Part shown: piece after piece, positions 1 to 8,129 of the stretch
Position numbering within the stretch: the stretch's first letter is position 1
Layout: every line of letters begins with the position of its first letter
Assembly (NCBI RefSeq): GCF_002786295.1
Contig: NZ_PGTC01000024.1
Location: forward strand, 124,001-188,000
Direction of reading: 5' to 3'
Source: Pseudooceanicola marinus
GTDB lineage: Bacteria; Pseudomonadota; Alphaproteobacteria; Rhodobacterales; Rhodobacteraceae
Length of the DNA stretch: 64,000 bases
Translations under genes and position numbers: made by a program
The notes under the pieces: generated by a model
What the model saw: the letters and a program-made list of their open reading frames with translations, nothing else
Databases searched by the model: none
Told to the model about the DNA's origin: nothing

Positions 1-1
1 C

Positions 2-517
2 GACTACGAGGTGGCCATCGGCACCTTTGAAGGAGCGGTGGATCCGCAGACCGTCAGCTTCCGCGAGTTCCCCGCCTGGTGGGAAGAAAACAAGGACCGG
101 TTCCACAACAAGCGCATCGCCATGTTCTGCACCGGCGGCATCCGCTGCGAGAAGTCGACAAACTTCCTGATGGGTCAGGGAATAGAGGATGTGTACCACC
201 TGAAGGGCGGCATCCTGAAATACCTCGAAGAGGTGCCGGCGGAGGACAGTGCCTGGCAGGGCGAGTGTTTCGTCTTCGACCGGCGCGTCTCCGTGGGGCA
301 CGGGCTGACCGAAGGGCCGCATATCCTGTGCCATGCCTGCCGCCGCCCGATCCTGCCCGAGGACCGCGCCCGGCCCGAGTACGAGGAAGGCGTGTCCTGC
401 CACCTGTGCATCGACGAGACGACCGAGGCCGACAAGGCCCGGTTCCGCGAACGGCAAAAGCAGATCGCCCTGGCCAAGGCGCGTGGCGAGAAGCACCTGA
501 CCGAGTTGGACGACTAG
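2..517 (+). CDS. trhO: tRNA uridine(34) hydroxylase TrhO, C-terminal part (5' end cut by window)
   Basis: The reading frame is open from the first base, so the gene starts outside the window. The visible 171 residues begin [15 protein letters not shown] and carry the rhodanese-like active-site loop [10 protein letters not shown], with the catalytic Cys typical of this family. A cysteine-rich tail follows (CHACRRP and CHLC). TrhO (YceA) hydroxylates uridine 34 of certain tRNAs in an oxygen-dependent reaction, the first step to 5-methoxy- or 5-carboxymethoxyuridine; this is family knowledge. The stop is four bases before the next gene, which suggests co-transcription. The family call is secure; only the N-terminal half is missing. 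Confidence 0.9.
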   Translation, partial: DYEVAIGTFEGAVDPQTVSFREFPAWWEENKDRFHNKRIAMFCTGGIRCEKSTNFLMGQGIEDVYHLKGGILKYLEEVPAEDSAWQGECFVFDRRVSVGHGLTEGPHILCHACRRPILPEDRARPEYEEGVSCHLCIDETTEADKARFRERQKQIALAKARGEKHLTELDD

Positions 518-521
518 GACC

Positions 522-1073
522 ATGGCCCGGGTGATCTTCCTGCATGGCGCGTCCAGCGCGGGGAAATCCACCCTGGCCCGGGCCCTGCAACAGGCCCTTC
601 CCGACCCCTGGTGGCATGTCTCGATCGACAAGCTGCGTGATGCGGGGGTGCTGCCGCTGGCCCGTTTCGCCACCGGCGAGTTTGACTGGACGGCGGCGCG
701 GGCGCCCTTCTTCGATGGGTTCCACGCCAGCTTGGGCGCCTATGCGGCGGCGGGCAACGATCTGATCCTGGAGCACATCCTGGACACACCCGGTTGGCTG
801 GCCGATCTGACACGGATCCTGGCCGGGCACGACGTGCTTTTCGTCGCGCTGCATTGCCCGCTGGAGGTGCTGGAAGCCCGCGAAGCCGCCCGGGGCGACC
901 GCCCGGTCGGCAGCGCGGCGCAGGATTTCCGCACTATCCACACCGGGCTGACCTATGACCTGGAGTTGCAGAGCCTAGACGGTGTCGACGTCAACGTGAC
1001 CCGGGTGATCGCCGCCCTGGCCGAGGCACCGCGCCGTTCGGTCTTCGCGCGCGGGGGCGCTCCCCGGCCCTGA
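522..1073 (+). CDS. chloramphenicol phosphotransferase-like P-loop kinase
   Basis: This 183-residue protein opens with a Walker A loop at residues 8-16 (GASSAGKST), followed by an Asp-containing loop in the VSIDKLRD segment. Length and layout match the chloramphenicol 3-O-phosphotransferase-like (CPT) family, small kinases whose true substrates are mostly unknown. It starts four bases after trhO and probably shares its transcript. The motif LEVLEAREAARGDRPVGSA resembles the lid region of CPT proteins. Resistance to chloramphenicol should not be assumed; the family is widespread as uncharacterised small-molecule or RNA-end kinases. Confidence 0.72.
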   Translation: MARVIFLHGASSAGKSTLARALQQALPDPWWHVSIDKLRDAGVLPLARFATGEFDWTAARAPFFDGFHASLGAYAAAGNDLILEHILDTPGWLADLTRILAGHDVLFVALHCPLEVLEAREAARGDRPVGSAAQDFRTIHTGLTYDLELQSLDGVDVNVTRVIAALAEAPRRSVFARGGAPRP

Positions 1074-1245
1074 CGGCCGCTTCGCCCAAGCAGGGCACTG
1101 GGGGTCGCCGGTGTGAGATCCGTCTTCCGTTTGCCACCCAGCGGCAGTGAATGTGCGCCGCCTTTCCCACCCGTCCCGGATCAGCCCCCGCGCGGTCCGG
1201 CGCATAGGGGACCGGACGCGGGGTTACGCTCCACCATGCCGACGC

Positions 1246-2070
1246 TCAGCCATAGCTGCGCACCAGGCTGGAGGCCAGCAGTGTCCAGCCATCGGCGATG
1301 ACGAAGAAGGACAGTTTGAAGGGCAGCGACACGATCGCCGGGGGCACCATCATCATCCCCATCGACATCAGCACCGCCGCCACCACCAGGTCGATGATCA
1401 GGAAGGGCAGGAACAGCAGGAAACCGATCTGGAAGGCGCGGGCGATCTCGGACAGCATGAACGACGGGATCAGGACCGACAGCGGCGCCTCCGGCCCGGT
1501 CTCGATCTGGTCGGCATCGGGGCGCAGGGCGGCCATGGCCTCGAAGGTGTCCACATCCATGCGGTTGGCCATGAAGCCGCGGAAGGGATCGACGGCGCGC
1601 GGCAGGGCCTCTTCGACTGTCAGCCGTTCCTCGATCAGAGGGGAGATGCCCGCCGACCAGCTTTCGGTCATCACCGGCTCCATGATGAACCAGGTCAGGA
1701 ACAGCGCCAGCGAGACGATCAGCATGTTGGGCGGCGCCTGTTGCAGCCCGAGCGCCTGGCGCAGGATCGACAGGACGGTGACGAGGAAGGGGAAGCAGGT
1801 GATGGTGATCAGGATGCCTGGCGCCAGGCTGAGCACCGTGATCAGCAGGATCATCTGGATCCCGCGCGCCGAAAGCGAGCTGCCCTCACCCAGGTCCAGC
1901 GTCAGATCCTGGGCTCCGGCCGGGCCACCCATGACCAGCAGGGCCAGCAGCAGAGGCAGGCAGGCGAAGCCTGGGGACAAGATCGGGCGACGCGCCGGGC
2001 AGGACACTCGGGCAAGGGTCTGTTTTGCACCGGTCGCGGGGTCAGCACCGACTGCGGGCCGGCGCGGCAT
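1246..2070 (-). CDS. fliP: flagellar type III export gate protein FliP
   Basis: FliP is a core pore subunit of the flagellar export gate in the inner membrane. The sequence has a signal-like hydrophobic stretch ending GGPAGAQ, the conserved block TCFPFLVTVLSILRQALG, a periplasmic loop, and the C-terminal membrane hairpin IPSFMLSEIARAFQIGF followed by MSMGMMMVPP, all hallmark FliP segments. The start is uncertain. ATG at 2070 gives 274 residues and GTG at 2007 gives 253, closer to the usual 245; neither has a convincing Shine-Dalgarno. The same frame stays open back to an ATG at 2592, three bases after fliN stops, but that extension is Arg/Pro/Cys-rich and looks non-coding. It is the last gene of the fliF-fliH-fliN-fliP unit. 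Confidence 0.93.
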   Translation of the reverse strand: MPRRPAVGADPATGAKQTLARVSCPARRPILSPGFACLPLLLALLVMGGPAGAQDLTLDLGEGSSLSARGIQMILLITVLSLAPGILITITCFPFLVTVLSILRQALGLQQAPPNMLIVSLALFLTWFIMEPVMTESWSAGISPLIEERLTVEEALPRAVDPFRGFMANRMDVDTFEAMAALRPDADQIETGPEAPLSVLIPSFMLSEIARAFQIGFLLFLPFLIIDLVVAAVLMSMGMMMVPPAIVSLPFKLSFFVIADGWTLLASSLVRSYG

Positions 2071-2595
2071 CACGAGTGCGGGCCGGTGGCAGGGCGAGGC
2101 TTTCGAGTCGGCGAAACCGCCCAGCCTGCCCCGGCGAGGGGCCGCGTAGAGAGCTTCGACCGGAGCGCAGGCCTTCGGATCTGTCTGCGAAGCGCAAACG
2201 GTTCCCCGCGCCGGCCTCAGATCCCATGCCGGCGACGCCGCGCCTGGCGGCGGCGTCCGGAGCTCTGTGCAGCAGGCCAATGGCCTCTCCACCCGCGCAA
2301 AAGCCGGTTTGGCCGAGGCGACGTCGCTGCCTCCCGTGTCGACCGGCGGTGAGCGCATGTCGCGTCTCGTCACGACGGACAATACCTGACGCCAGGGCGA
2401 CATGGGCCGCCCCGCGTGCGCTGCCCTCCTCCGCTGCGTTACAGGCGGGCGGCATGACGGCCTCCGTCCGAGGGCGGCATGCAGGCCGTACCAAGGCCCC
2501 ACCGTGATCGACCCGCACCTGGCAGCGCCGCCGATCAGCTCCCCGGTCGTGGCGCGGCGTGGAAAGTGGCGCCGTCTGCGCCCCTCTGCCATGAC
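2071..2595. other. 525-bp gap between fliN and fliP with no recognisable gene
   Basis: In most operons of this type fliP follows fliN within a few bases. Here the two are separated by about half a kilobase. The frame of fliP is open through the whole gap on the minus strand, but the translation (residues rich in Arg, Pro, Cys, Ala) matches no FliO or other export protein I know. Two other frames are also open, as is common in GC-rich noncoding DNA. I see no terminator or repeat. It may be a decayed or inserted segment. Confidence 0.5.
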
Positions 2596-2877
2596 CTAGA
2601 GCTCCCCCGACAGGTCCGAAACCTCGGTCAGGCGCACGGCCAGCTGACCGGCATTGTCACCCTCCATCTCCTCCAGCTCTCCCCGGGCGATCAGCCGGTC
2701 GCCAACGTAGAGCTCCACCGGATCCTCGACCCGACGGTCAAGCGGCAGCACGGAATCGCGCGTCAGCTTCAGCAGATCGCGGATCAGCGGACGGGCCTTG
2801 CCAACCGAGATCGTGATCTCGATCGGGACCACGGTGAAGGGGTTCCCCCGGCTCGGGGTCTCGGCGCTGTCATCCAT
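2596..2877 (-). CDS. fliN: flagellar motor switch protein FliN
   Basis: The ATG at 2877 (MDDSAETPSRG) gives 93 residues and overlaps the end of fliH by eight bases, a typical coupled start; an in-frame start farther upstream would lie inside fliH. The SpoA (surface presentation) domain fills the protein: ITISVGKARPLIRDLLKLTRDSVLPLD, then VELYVGDRLIARGELE and a C-terminal VRLTEV. FliN builds the lower C ring of the motor switch and docks the export ATPase complex through FliH. Its usual partner FliM is not encoded in this window. Confidence 0.93.
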   Translation of the reverse strand: MDDSAETPSRGNPFTVVPIEITISVGKARPLIRDLLKLTRDSVLPLDRRVEDPVELYVGDRLIARGELEEMEGDNAGQLAVRLTEVSDLSGEL

Positions 2878-3466
2878 GGTGTTCCATCCTTTCCTGCTCC
2901 GCGAAGAACCCGGCCAGGGCGTCGCGGATGCCATCCGTCACCGCGCCCAGGTCGATCTCCGTCTCCTCCTCTCCGAACCGCAGAAAGACCTGCCCCTCGG
3001 AGAGGGTGTCATCACTTTGCACCCGCACCGGGAAGCCGAAGTCCTGCTCTGCCAGCCCGTCGACCACCGCCCGGTTTTCGGGGGCCACCGAAATCTCCAC
3101 CGCCGTGGCGGACCGCTCGCGGGCCAGCGCCTCAAGTTGCTCGGCAACCCGCAGGCCCAGGGTGTCCCGTGCCGCCTCCGGCAGGATCTTCCCGACGATC
3201 TCCTGCAGCAACGGCTTCACCGAGGCGAGCATGTGCGAATGCGCCTCGTGATAGGTGAAGGAGAGGTCCTGCAGATTGCGCGCCAGATCGGCGCCGATAT
3301 GCGCCTGTTCCTCCCGCCCAGCCTTGGCCGCATCATCCCAGCCGGCCTTGTAGCCGTTCTCGAAGGCTTCGAGGCGGATCGTCTCCAACTCCTCCTCTGA
3401 CAGGCCCGGCGGCGCAGTGGCGTCGGGCCGGCCGAAATCCTCCAGGATGCGGGCGATGGGTTTCAT
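2870..3466 (-). CDS. fliH: FliH-like flagellar export ATPase regulator
   Basis: This 198-residue soluble protein has an acidic, alpha-helical N-terminal half (ENGYKAGWDDAAKAG and following) and a C-terminal domain ending FGEEETEIDLGAVTDGIRDAL, the pattern of FliH/HrpE-type stators. In the family FliH dimers bind the ATPase FliI and anchor it to FliN at the C ring. Its ATG overlaps the fliF stop by four bases, and its stop overlaps fliN, so the three genes are translationally coupled. Sequence conservation in FliH is low; position between fliF and fliN supports the call. Confidence 0.85.
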   Translation of the reverse strand: MKPIARILEDFGRPDATAPPGLSEEELETIRLEAFENGYKAGWDDAAKAGREEQAHIGADLARNLQDLSFTYHEAHSHMLASVKPLLQEIVGKILPEAARDTLGLRVAEQLEALARERSATAVEISVAPENRAVVDGLAEQDFGFPVRVQSDDTLSEGQVFLRFGEEETEIDLGAVTDGIRDALAGFFAEQERMEHHG

Positions 3467-5085
3467 GCCCGCTCCTCATCCTCTTCCAGCCAGGAGCGCA
3501 GGATCTCCATCGTCTCGTCGCGGCGGTCCTCGATCAACGCCTGCAGCTTGGCCACCGGATCATCCTCAGCACCACCGCCGCCATCGAAATCGGCCATCAT
3601 CGGGAAGCCGCCGCCATCGTCATCGCCCCCGAAGCCGCCAAGGCCCGGAAGCTCCGGCAGCTCGTAGTCGTCGTCGATTTCCCCGTCCAGCGGGGCCTCC
3701 CCGTCGCCGGCCGTCAGCAGCGGTACTTCGGCGCCCCGCGCCAGAAGCGGGCGGACAACAAAGAGACCGAGGATCAGCGCCACGACCGCCAGGACGGCCA
3801 TCTGGATCAGCGACATCACGTCGATATGGATCTGGTCGAACAACCCGGGCGCGGCCAGGGTGCCCAGCTCGGCCACAGGTTCGAACTGCATCGACTTTAT
3901 GGTGATGACGTCGCCCCGCGCCTCGTCAAACCCCACGGCCGACGCCACCAGATCGCGCAGCGCCTCCAGCTCGGCCTCGGGCCGGTCCTCGAAAACAGCG
4001 GTGCCGTCGGCGCCCTCAATTTCGGTGCCATTGACCAGCACCGCCACCGTCAGCCGCCGGATCGCCCCGGCGGCGCGCAGCACCTCGCGATTCAACTCCG
4101 ACACCTCGTAGTTCACCCGCTCCCGCGTCTCACTCTGCTGCGAGGAAGAGGTGCCGCCGCCCTCGCCGTCGCCATCCGGCAGGTTGGAGGCCACGGTTAC
4201 ATCGCCGCTGCCGGAGTTCTGCGAGGTATTGCTCGCCTCCTCCGTTTCGGTGGAGATCGCCACACGCTCCTGCGGATCGAAGCGTCGCTCGCGGATCGAC
4301 TCGCTTTCGTTGTCCGTTTCCACCGCGACCTCGACCACGGCATTGCCCAGGCCCACGCGCGCCTCCAGCAGGCGTTGCACCTTCTGCTTCAGCTCCTCCG
4401 CGCGGTCCTGCGCGGTGGTCGAGCCGGTGGCTTCATCCGCCAGGCCAATAAGCTCAGCCGAATCGTCGATCACCGCCACGTCATCGGGATCCAGCCCGGC
4501 CACGGCAGAAGCCACCAGATAGCGCAGCGCGCGCGCCTGGGCGGCGGAGACCTCGCCCGAGGCGGTCAGCGCCACCGACGCGGTCGGCTTCAGGTCCCGC
4601 TGGAAGGGGGTGGCGCCCTGGTGGGCGATATGGACGCGCGCCGCCGCGATCTGCGGCGAGGCGGCGATGGTGCGCGCCAGCTCCCCCTCCTTCGCCCGCC
4701 AGTAGGCGGCATCGAACATCTGGCTGGTGGTGCCGAATCCCGACAGGTTGTCGAGCAGCTCATACCCCTGCGAGGAATTGCGCGGCAGCCCTTCGGAGGC
4801 CAACGTCATGCGCAGCTCATCCCGGCGCGCGCCCTCGACATAGATCGACCCGCCCTGCACGTCATAGACCACGCCACGCTGGTCCAGCGCGCGCACGATT
4901 TCCCCCGCCTGGCCGCTTTCCAGGCCCGAATACAGCAGCGACAACGAGGGTTTCGAGGCCAGATTCGCCAGCCCCAGCACGGCGGCGAACATGGCCATCG
5001 CCGCCAGGATCGCCGTCACCCGGCGCCGCATATCCAGGTTGCTCCAAAGCGTCAGAAGCTGTTGCAAACCATCTCTCCCGTCCAT
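3463..5085 (-). CDS. fliF: flagellar MS-ring protein FliF
   Basis: FliF forms the MS ring that anchors the basal body in the inner membrane. The 540-residue protein has a first membrane helix near residues 22-42, YscJ/FliF ring domains (SLLYSGLESGQAGEIVRALDQRGVVYDV; ARVHIAHQ), a variable Gly/Asp/Ser-rich periplasmic loop, a second membrane helix near 425-444 and an acidic cytoplasmic tail. The last ~30 residues (ALIEDRRDETMEILRSWLEE) match the FliG-binding end. It leads the minus-strand unit and is divergent from fliL across a 113-bp intergenic region that holds a CtrA-like box. Confidence 0.96.
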   Translation of the reverse strand: MDGRDGLQQLLTLWSNLDMRRRVTAILAAMAMFAAVLGLANLASKPSLSLLYSGLESGQAGEIVRALDQRGVVYDVQGGSIYVEGARRDELRMTLASEGLPRNSSQGYELLDNLSGFGTTSQMFDAAYWRAKEGELARTIAASPQIAAARVHIAHQGATPFQRDLKPTASVALTASGEVSAAQARALRYLVASAVAGLDPDDVAVIDDSAELIGLADEATGSTTAQDRAEELKQKVQRLLEARVGLGNAVVEVAVETDNESESIRERRFDPQERVAISTETEEASNTSQNSGSGDVTVASNLPDGDGEGGGTSSSQQSETRERVNYEVSELNREVLRAAGAIRRLTVAVLVNGTEIEGADGTAVFEDRPEAELEALRDLVASAVGFDEARGDVITIKSMQFEPVAELGTLAAPGLFDQIHIDVMSLIQMAVLAVVALILGLFVVRPLLARGAEVPLLTAGDGEAPLDGEIDDDYELPELPGLGGFGGDDDGGGFPMMADFDGGGGAEDDPVAKLQALIEDRRDETMEILRSWLEEDEERA

Positions 5086-5128
5086 CCGGCCTTCTGCCGG
5101 TGTCTGCCCCTTAATGGGCCGAACGGGC

Positions 5129-5143
5129 TTAATAATCGGTTAG
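5129..5143. promoter_or_regulatory. CtrA-like box TTAA-N7-TTAG between fliF and fliL
   Basis: The 15-bp element TTAATAATCGGTTAG lies 44 bp upstream of the fliF ATG and 56 bp upstream of the fliL ATG. It differs by one base from the CtrA consensus TTAA-N7-TTAA. CtrA controls flagellar genes in many alphaproteobacteria. The assignment is by pattern only. Confidence 0.5.
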
Positions 5144-5198
5144 TGCCTGAGCGCTAAAACCTCCCTGACGAGTTTTCCGACGGAGGGGTCCGGAGCCC

Positions 5199-5696
5199 AT
5201 GGCCGAGGCCACAACAGAGATCGAGGAAGAGGCGCCGAAGAAGGCGTCGAAGCTGCCGCTGATCCTGGCGCTGGTGCTGGCGCTCGGCGGCGGTGGCGGG
5301 GCCTTTTTCGCGATCTACAGCGGCATGATCCTGGGCAGCGACGAGGCCGAGATGGCGGGCGCCGGGGCCGAGGCGACGAAGCCCTTCGTCGCACCTGACG
5401 TTGCCTTCATCGCGCTCGATCCGATGACGATTTCGCTGGGCCGCGCCTCGGAAGGCCGGCACCTGCGGTTCACCGCCAATATCGAGGTGCCCAGCAACCA
5501 GGAAGACAATGTGCGCAAGGTCCTGCCGCGCATCGTCGACGTGCTGAACGGCTACCTGCGCGCCCTGCGGATGGAAGATCTGGAGGACCCGGCGACCCTG
5601 GTGCGGATCCGCGCTCAGATGCTGCGCCGAATCCAGGTGATCACCGGACCGGACGCAGTCAGCGACCTGCTGATCGTGGAATTTGTACTGAACTGA
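5199..5696 (+). CDS. fliL: flagellar basal body-associated protein FliL
   Basis: A short cytoplasmic N-terminus (AEATTEIEEEAPKKASK) precedes one membrane helix at about residues 22-45 and a periplasmic FliL domain; the segment YLRALRMEDLEDP and the closing VSDLLIVEFVLN are characteristic. FliL surrounds the stator units and supports motor torque and stator stability. It opens the long plus-strand flagellar unit that continues through motA and flhA to flhB. A second, more divergent FliL-like gene lies at 15179-15679. Confidence 0.92.
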   Translation: MAEATTEIEEEAPKKASKLPLILALVLALGGGGGAFFAIYSGMILGSDEAEMAGAGAEATKPFVAPDVAFIALDPMTISLGRASEGRHLRFTANIEVPSNQEDNVRKVLPRIVDVLNGYLRALRMEDLEDPATLVRIRAQMLRRIQVITGPDAVSDLLIVEFVLN

Positions 5697-5720
5697 GGAG
5701 ACCGGAATGGAGCTGAAGCC

Positions 5721-6071
5721 ATGGAACTGATCGCCGATATCCTGCTGGTCGCCGGCGCTCTGGGGGCCGGGTTCTACTGCTATATCCTGGCCCGTCGCCT
5801 GTCCCGTTTCAACGACCTGGAAAACGGCGTCGGCGGAGCTGTGGCCGTGCTGTCGGCGCAGGTCGACGACCTGTCGAAGACCCTGCAATCGGCCCAGGGC
5901 GCCGCCGGCGAGTCGAGCGCCTCACTGCAACAACTGACGGATCGTGCCGAGGGGGTCGCCAAACGGCTCGAGCTGCTGGTGGCCTCGATGCATGACCTGG
6001 AGGTTGCCGCGCAGAAACAGGCGCAGGACGAGGCCCCTGCGGTCTTCGCCCGCCACAACGAGACGCATTGA
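5721..6071 (+). CDS. small membrane-anchored coiled-coil protein, possible DUF6468 type
   Basis: This 116-residue protein has one N-terminal membrane helix (residues 5-22, ending YCYILARRLSRF) followed by a long helical stretch with regular hydrophobic spacing (VLSAQVDDLSKTLQSAQ; LTDRAEGVAKRLELLVASM). It lies between fliL and a MotE-like gene and is probably part of the motor or stator assembly. An ATG at 5707 is an alternative start. In alphaproteobacteria a small family at this position is labelled DUF6468; I think this belongs there, but that is from memory. No enzymatic motif is visible. Confidence 0.72.
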   Translation: MELIADILLVAGALGAGFYCYILARRLSRFNDLENGVGGAVAVLSAQVDDLSKTLQSAQGAAGESSASLQQLTDRAEGVAKRLELLVASMHDLEVAAQKQAQDEAPAVFARHNETH

Positions 6072-6078
6072 GGTCGCC

Positions 6079-6744
6079 ATGGCCAAAGCAGCGAAACCGG
6101 GCGTCCCGGACGGGCGCAAGCGCGCCAAAGGCGCCCTAGGCGCCACAGCACCAGCGGGCGGACGCAAGCGCCGCCGGGCGCGCCCCCGGCGCGGAACACT
6201 CGCGCTGATCGCCGGGCTCCTGCTGACCTCGGCGGTGATACGTGTGGCCCTCCACTCGGACCAAGTCATGGCGCTGGACGGTCCGGACTTGCCCACGATC
6301 GGCGACACCGTCGCCGCCGCAGGCTGCGATCAGCCGCCCGAGATTGAGGCCATGCTGGAGGCCTTCGAGGCGCGCGAAGCGCGGTTGACGCAACGCGAGA
6401 CGCAATTGCGCGACCGAATGACTGCGCTGGCCATCGCGGATGAGGAAATCGAGAAGAAGCTGGCCCAGCTCGAAGAAGCCGAATCCGCCCTGCGCGCGAC
6501 CCTGGCGCTGGCAGACAGCGCCGCGGAGAACGACCTTGGTCAACTGACCGCCGTCTACGAAAGCATGAAGCCGAAACAGGCCGCCGCCCTGTTCGAAACC
6601 ATGGACCCGGAGTTTTCCGCTGGCTTCCTGGCCCGGATGCAGCCCGCAGCCGCAGCCGCGGTCATGGCGGGGCTGTCGTCTGAAAGGGCCTATGCGATCA
6701 GCGTGATCCTGGCGGGCCGAAATTCATCGGTTCCAAAGGAATGA
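6079..6744 (+). CDS. MotE-like flagellar protein with MgtE N-terminal-type domain
   Basis: The 221-residue protein begins with a basic, Arg/Lys-rich stretch, then one membrane helix (LALIAGLLLTSAVIRVAL, about 42-60). A coiled coil follows (EAREARLTQRETQLRDRM), then an MgtE_N-like domain: VYESMKPKQAAALFETMDP, then FLARMQPAAAAAVMAGL. This matches MotE, a periplasmic chaperone of the stator protein MotC in rhizobia, though here it could have another partner. It begins eight bases after the preceding stop and 42 bp before motA, which fits a stator role. Confidence 0.82.
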   Translation: MAKAAKPGVPDGRKRAKGALGATAPAGGRKRRRARPRRGTLALIAGLLLTSAVIRVALHSDQVMALDGPDLPTIGDTVAAAGCDQPPEIEAMLEAFEAREARLTQRETQLRDRMTALAIADEEIEKKLAQLEEAESALRATLALADSAAENDLGQLTAVYESMKPKQAAALFETMDPEFSAGFLARMQPAAAAAVMAGLSSERAYAISVILAGRNSSVPKE

Positions 6745-6786
6745 CCCCTAGCGTGAGGGCCGACTAGTGGAATCGGGGCAGCAGAA

Positions 6787-7659
6787 ATGATCGGTTTTGT
6801 CGGCATCGGTGTCATCTTCGCCATGGTTTTCGGCGGCTATATCCTGGCCGGCGGCAAGATGGGCATCATCATCAAGTCGCTTCCCTTCGAGATGATGATG
6901 ATCGGCGGTGCGGCGGTCGGCGCCTTCCTGATCTCCAACGACATGGCGGCGGTGAAACACACGCTGAAAGATGTCGGCAAGGTCTTCAAGGGCCCAAAGT
7001 GGAAGCATGACGATTACCGCGACCTGCTGTGCCTGCTCTTCGAACTGATCCGCCTGGCCAGGCAGAACCCGGTGGCAATCGAGGAGCATATCGAGGATCC
7101 CGAGAATTCGTCGATCTTCTCCAAATACCCACGCATCCTCAGCGACAAGGAAGCGATCGCGCTGATCTGCGACACGATGCGCTCCGCTTCGATGAACTAC
7201 GATGACCCTCACCAGGTGGAAGAAGTGCTGGAAAAGCGGATGGAGGCGAACGCCCACCACGCCCAGCATTCCAGCCACGCCCTGCAGGCGATGGCCGACG
7301 CGCTTCCGGCGCTTGGCATCGTTGCCGCGGTGCTGGGGGTGATCAAGACGATGGCCGCCATTGATCAGCCGCCCGAGGTGCTGGGTGGGATGATCGGCGG
7401 CGCCCTGGTCGGCACCTTCCTGGGGGTGTTCCTAGCCTACGGCTTTGTCGGCCCCTTCGCCGGACGGCTGAAAACCGTGATCGACGACGATGCGCATTTC
7501 TACCAGCTGATCCGTGAGGTCCTGGTGGCCAACCTGCACAATCACGCCACCAACATCTGCATCGAGGTTGGGCGCCAGAACACGCCATCCCATTGCCGAC
7601 CCAGCTTCTCCGAGTTGGAAGAGGCACTGAAGGACGTGAAAAGCAGCGGGGCCGCATGA
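6787..7659 (+). CDS. motA: flagellar motor stator protein MotA
   Basis: MotA and MotB form the proton-driven stator. This 290-residue MotA has four predicted membrane helices: two near the N-terminus (IGFVGIGVIFAMVFGGYILAG and an IGGAAVGAFLI helix) and two around 175-230 (LPALGIVAAVLGVIKTMAAI; IGGALVGTFLGVFLAYGFVGP). A large cytoplasmic loop lies between them, including the charged LFELIRLARQNP segment that contacts the rotor. The stop overlaps the next start (ATGA). No MotB is adjacent or elsewhere in the window. Confidence 0.96.
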   Translation: MIGFVGIGVIFAMVFGGYILAGGKMGIIIKSLPFEMMMIGGAAVGAFLISNDMAAVKHTLKDVGKVFKGPKWKHDDYRDLLCLLFELIRLARQNPVAIEEHIEDPENSSIFSKYPRILSDKEAIALICDTMRSASMNYDDPHQVEEVLEKRMEANAHHAQHSSHALQAMADALPALGIVAAVLGVIKTMAAIDQPPEVLGGMIGGALVGTFLGVFLAYGFVGPFAGRLKTVIDDDAHFYQLIREVLVANLHNHATNICIEVGRQNTPSHCRPSFSELEEALKDVKSSGAA

Positions 7660-8129
7660 GGCGACAAGTCTCCCCTCCTCCATCTCGCCGGAAACGGCGC
7701 GCGCCGGTCCTTCTGGGGCTGGCCGCTCTCGTTCTCCTGGCCCTGTCAGGCGGCGCCCACGCCCAGGCCATTCTAAGATCCGGCGATCATGCCAATTTCA
7801 CTCGGCTGACCCTGCCACTGCCTGAAGGCACAGCTCCGTCGGTGGAGGCACAGCCCGGACGCGCGATTCTGCGTTTCTCCGGCCCGATGGGTCCGGTGGA
7901 CACCTCGCGGGTCTTTGACAGGATCGGGCGTGATCGCCTGACGGCCGTGACCCTGCAACAGGGGCCGGCGCTGCGCCTCGACCTGGCCTGCGATTGCCCG
8001 GTCGAAACCTCCGTCACCTCCGGAAACCTGATGATCCTCGACATTCTCGACGCCCCCCCCTCACAGAGGACCCTCCGCTGCCCGGCCCGGCTCCCGACCG
8101 ACCGGAGGCGCCAGAGCCCAAGCCCCTGA
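7656..8129 (+). pseudogene. N-terminal part of a frameshifted large flagellar-operon protein
   Basis: The ATG overlaps the motA stop. The product starts with a signal peptide (basic start, then VLLGLAALVLLALSGGAHAQ) and a beta-rich domain (ILRFSGPMGPVDTSRVF; DLACDCPVETSVTSGNLMILD). Its frame then runs into a C8 tract at 8053-8060, beyond which the translation turns into Arg/Pro-rich noise and stops at 8129. The real continuation is in the -1 frame (next entry). One extra base in the C tract would give a single protein of about 820 residues. Either the tract is a sequencing error, a true mutation, or a slippage site. Confidence 0.75.
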
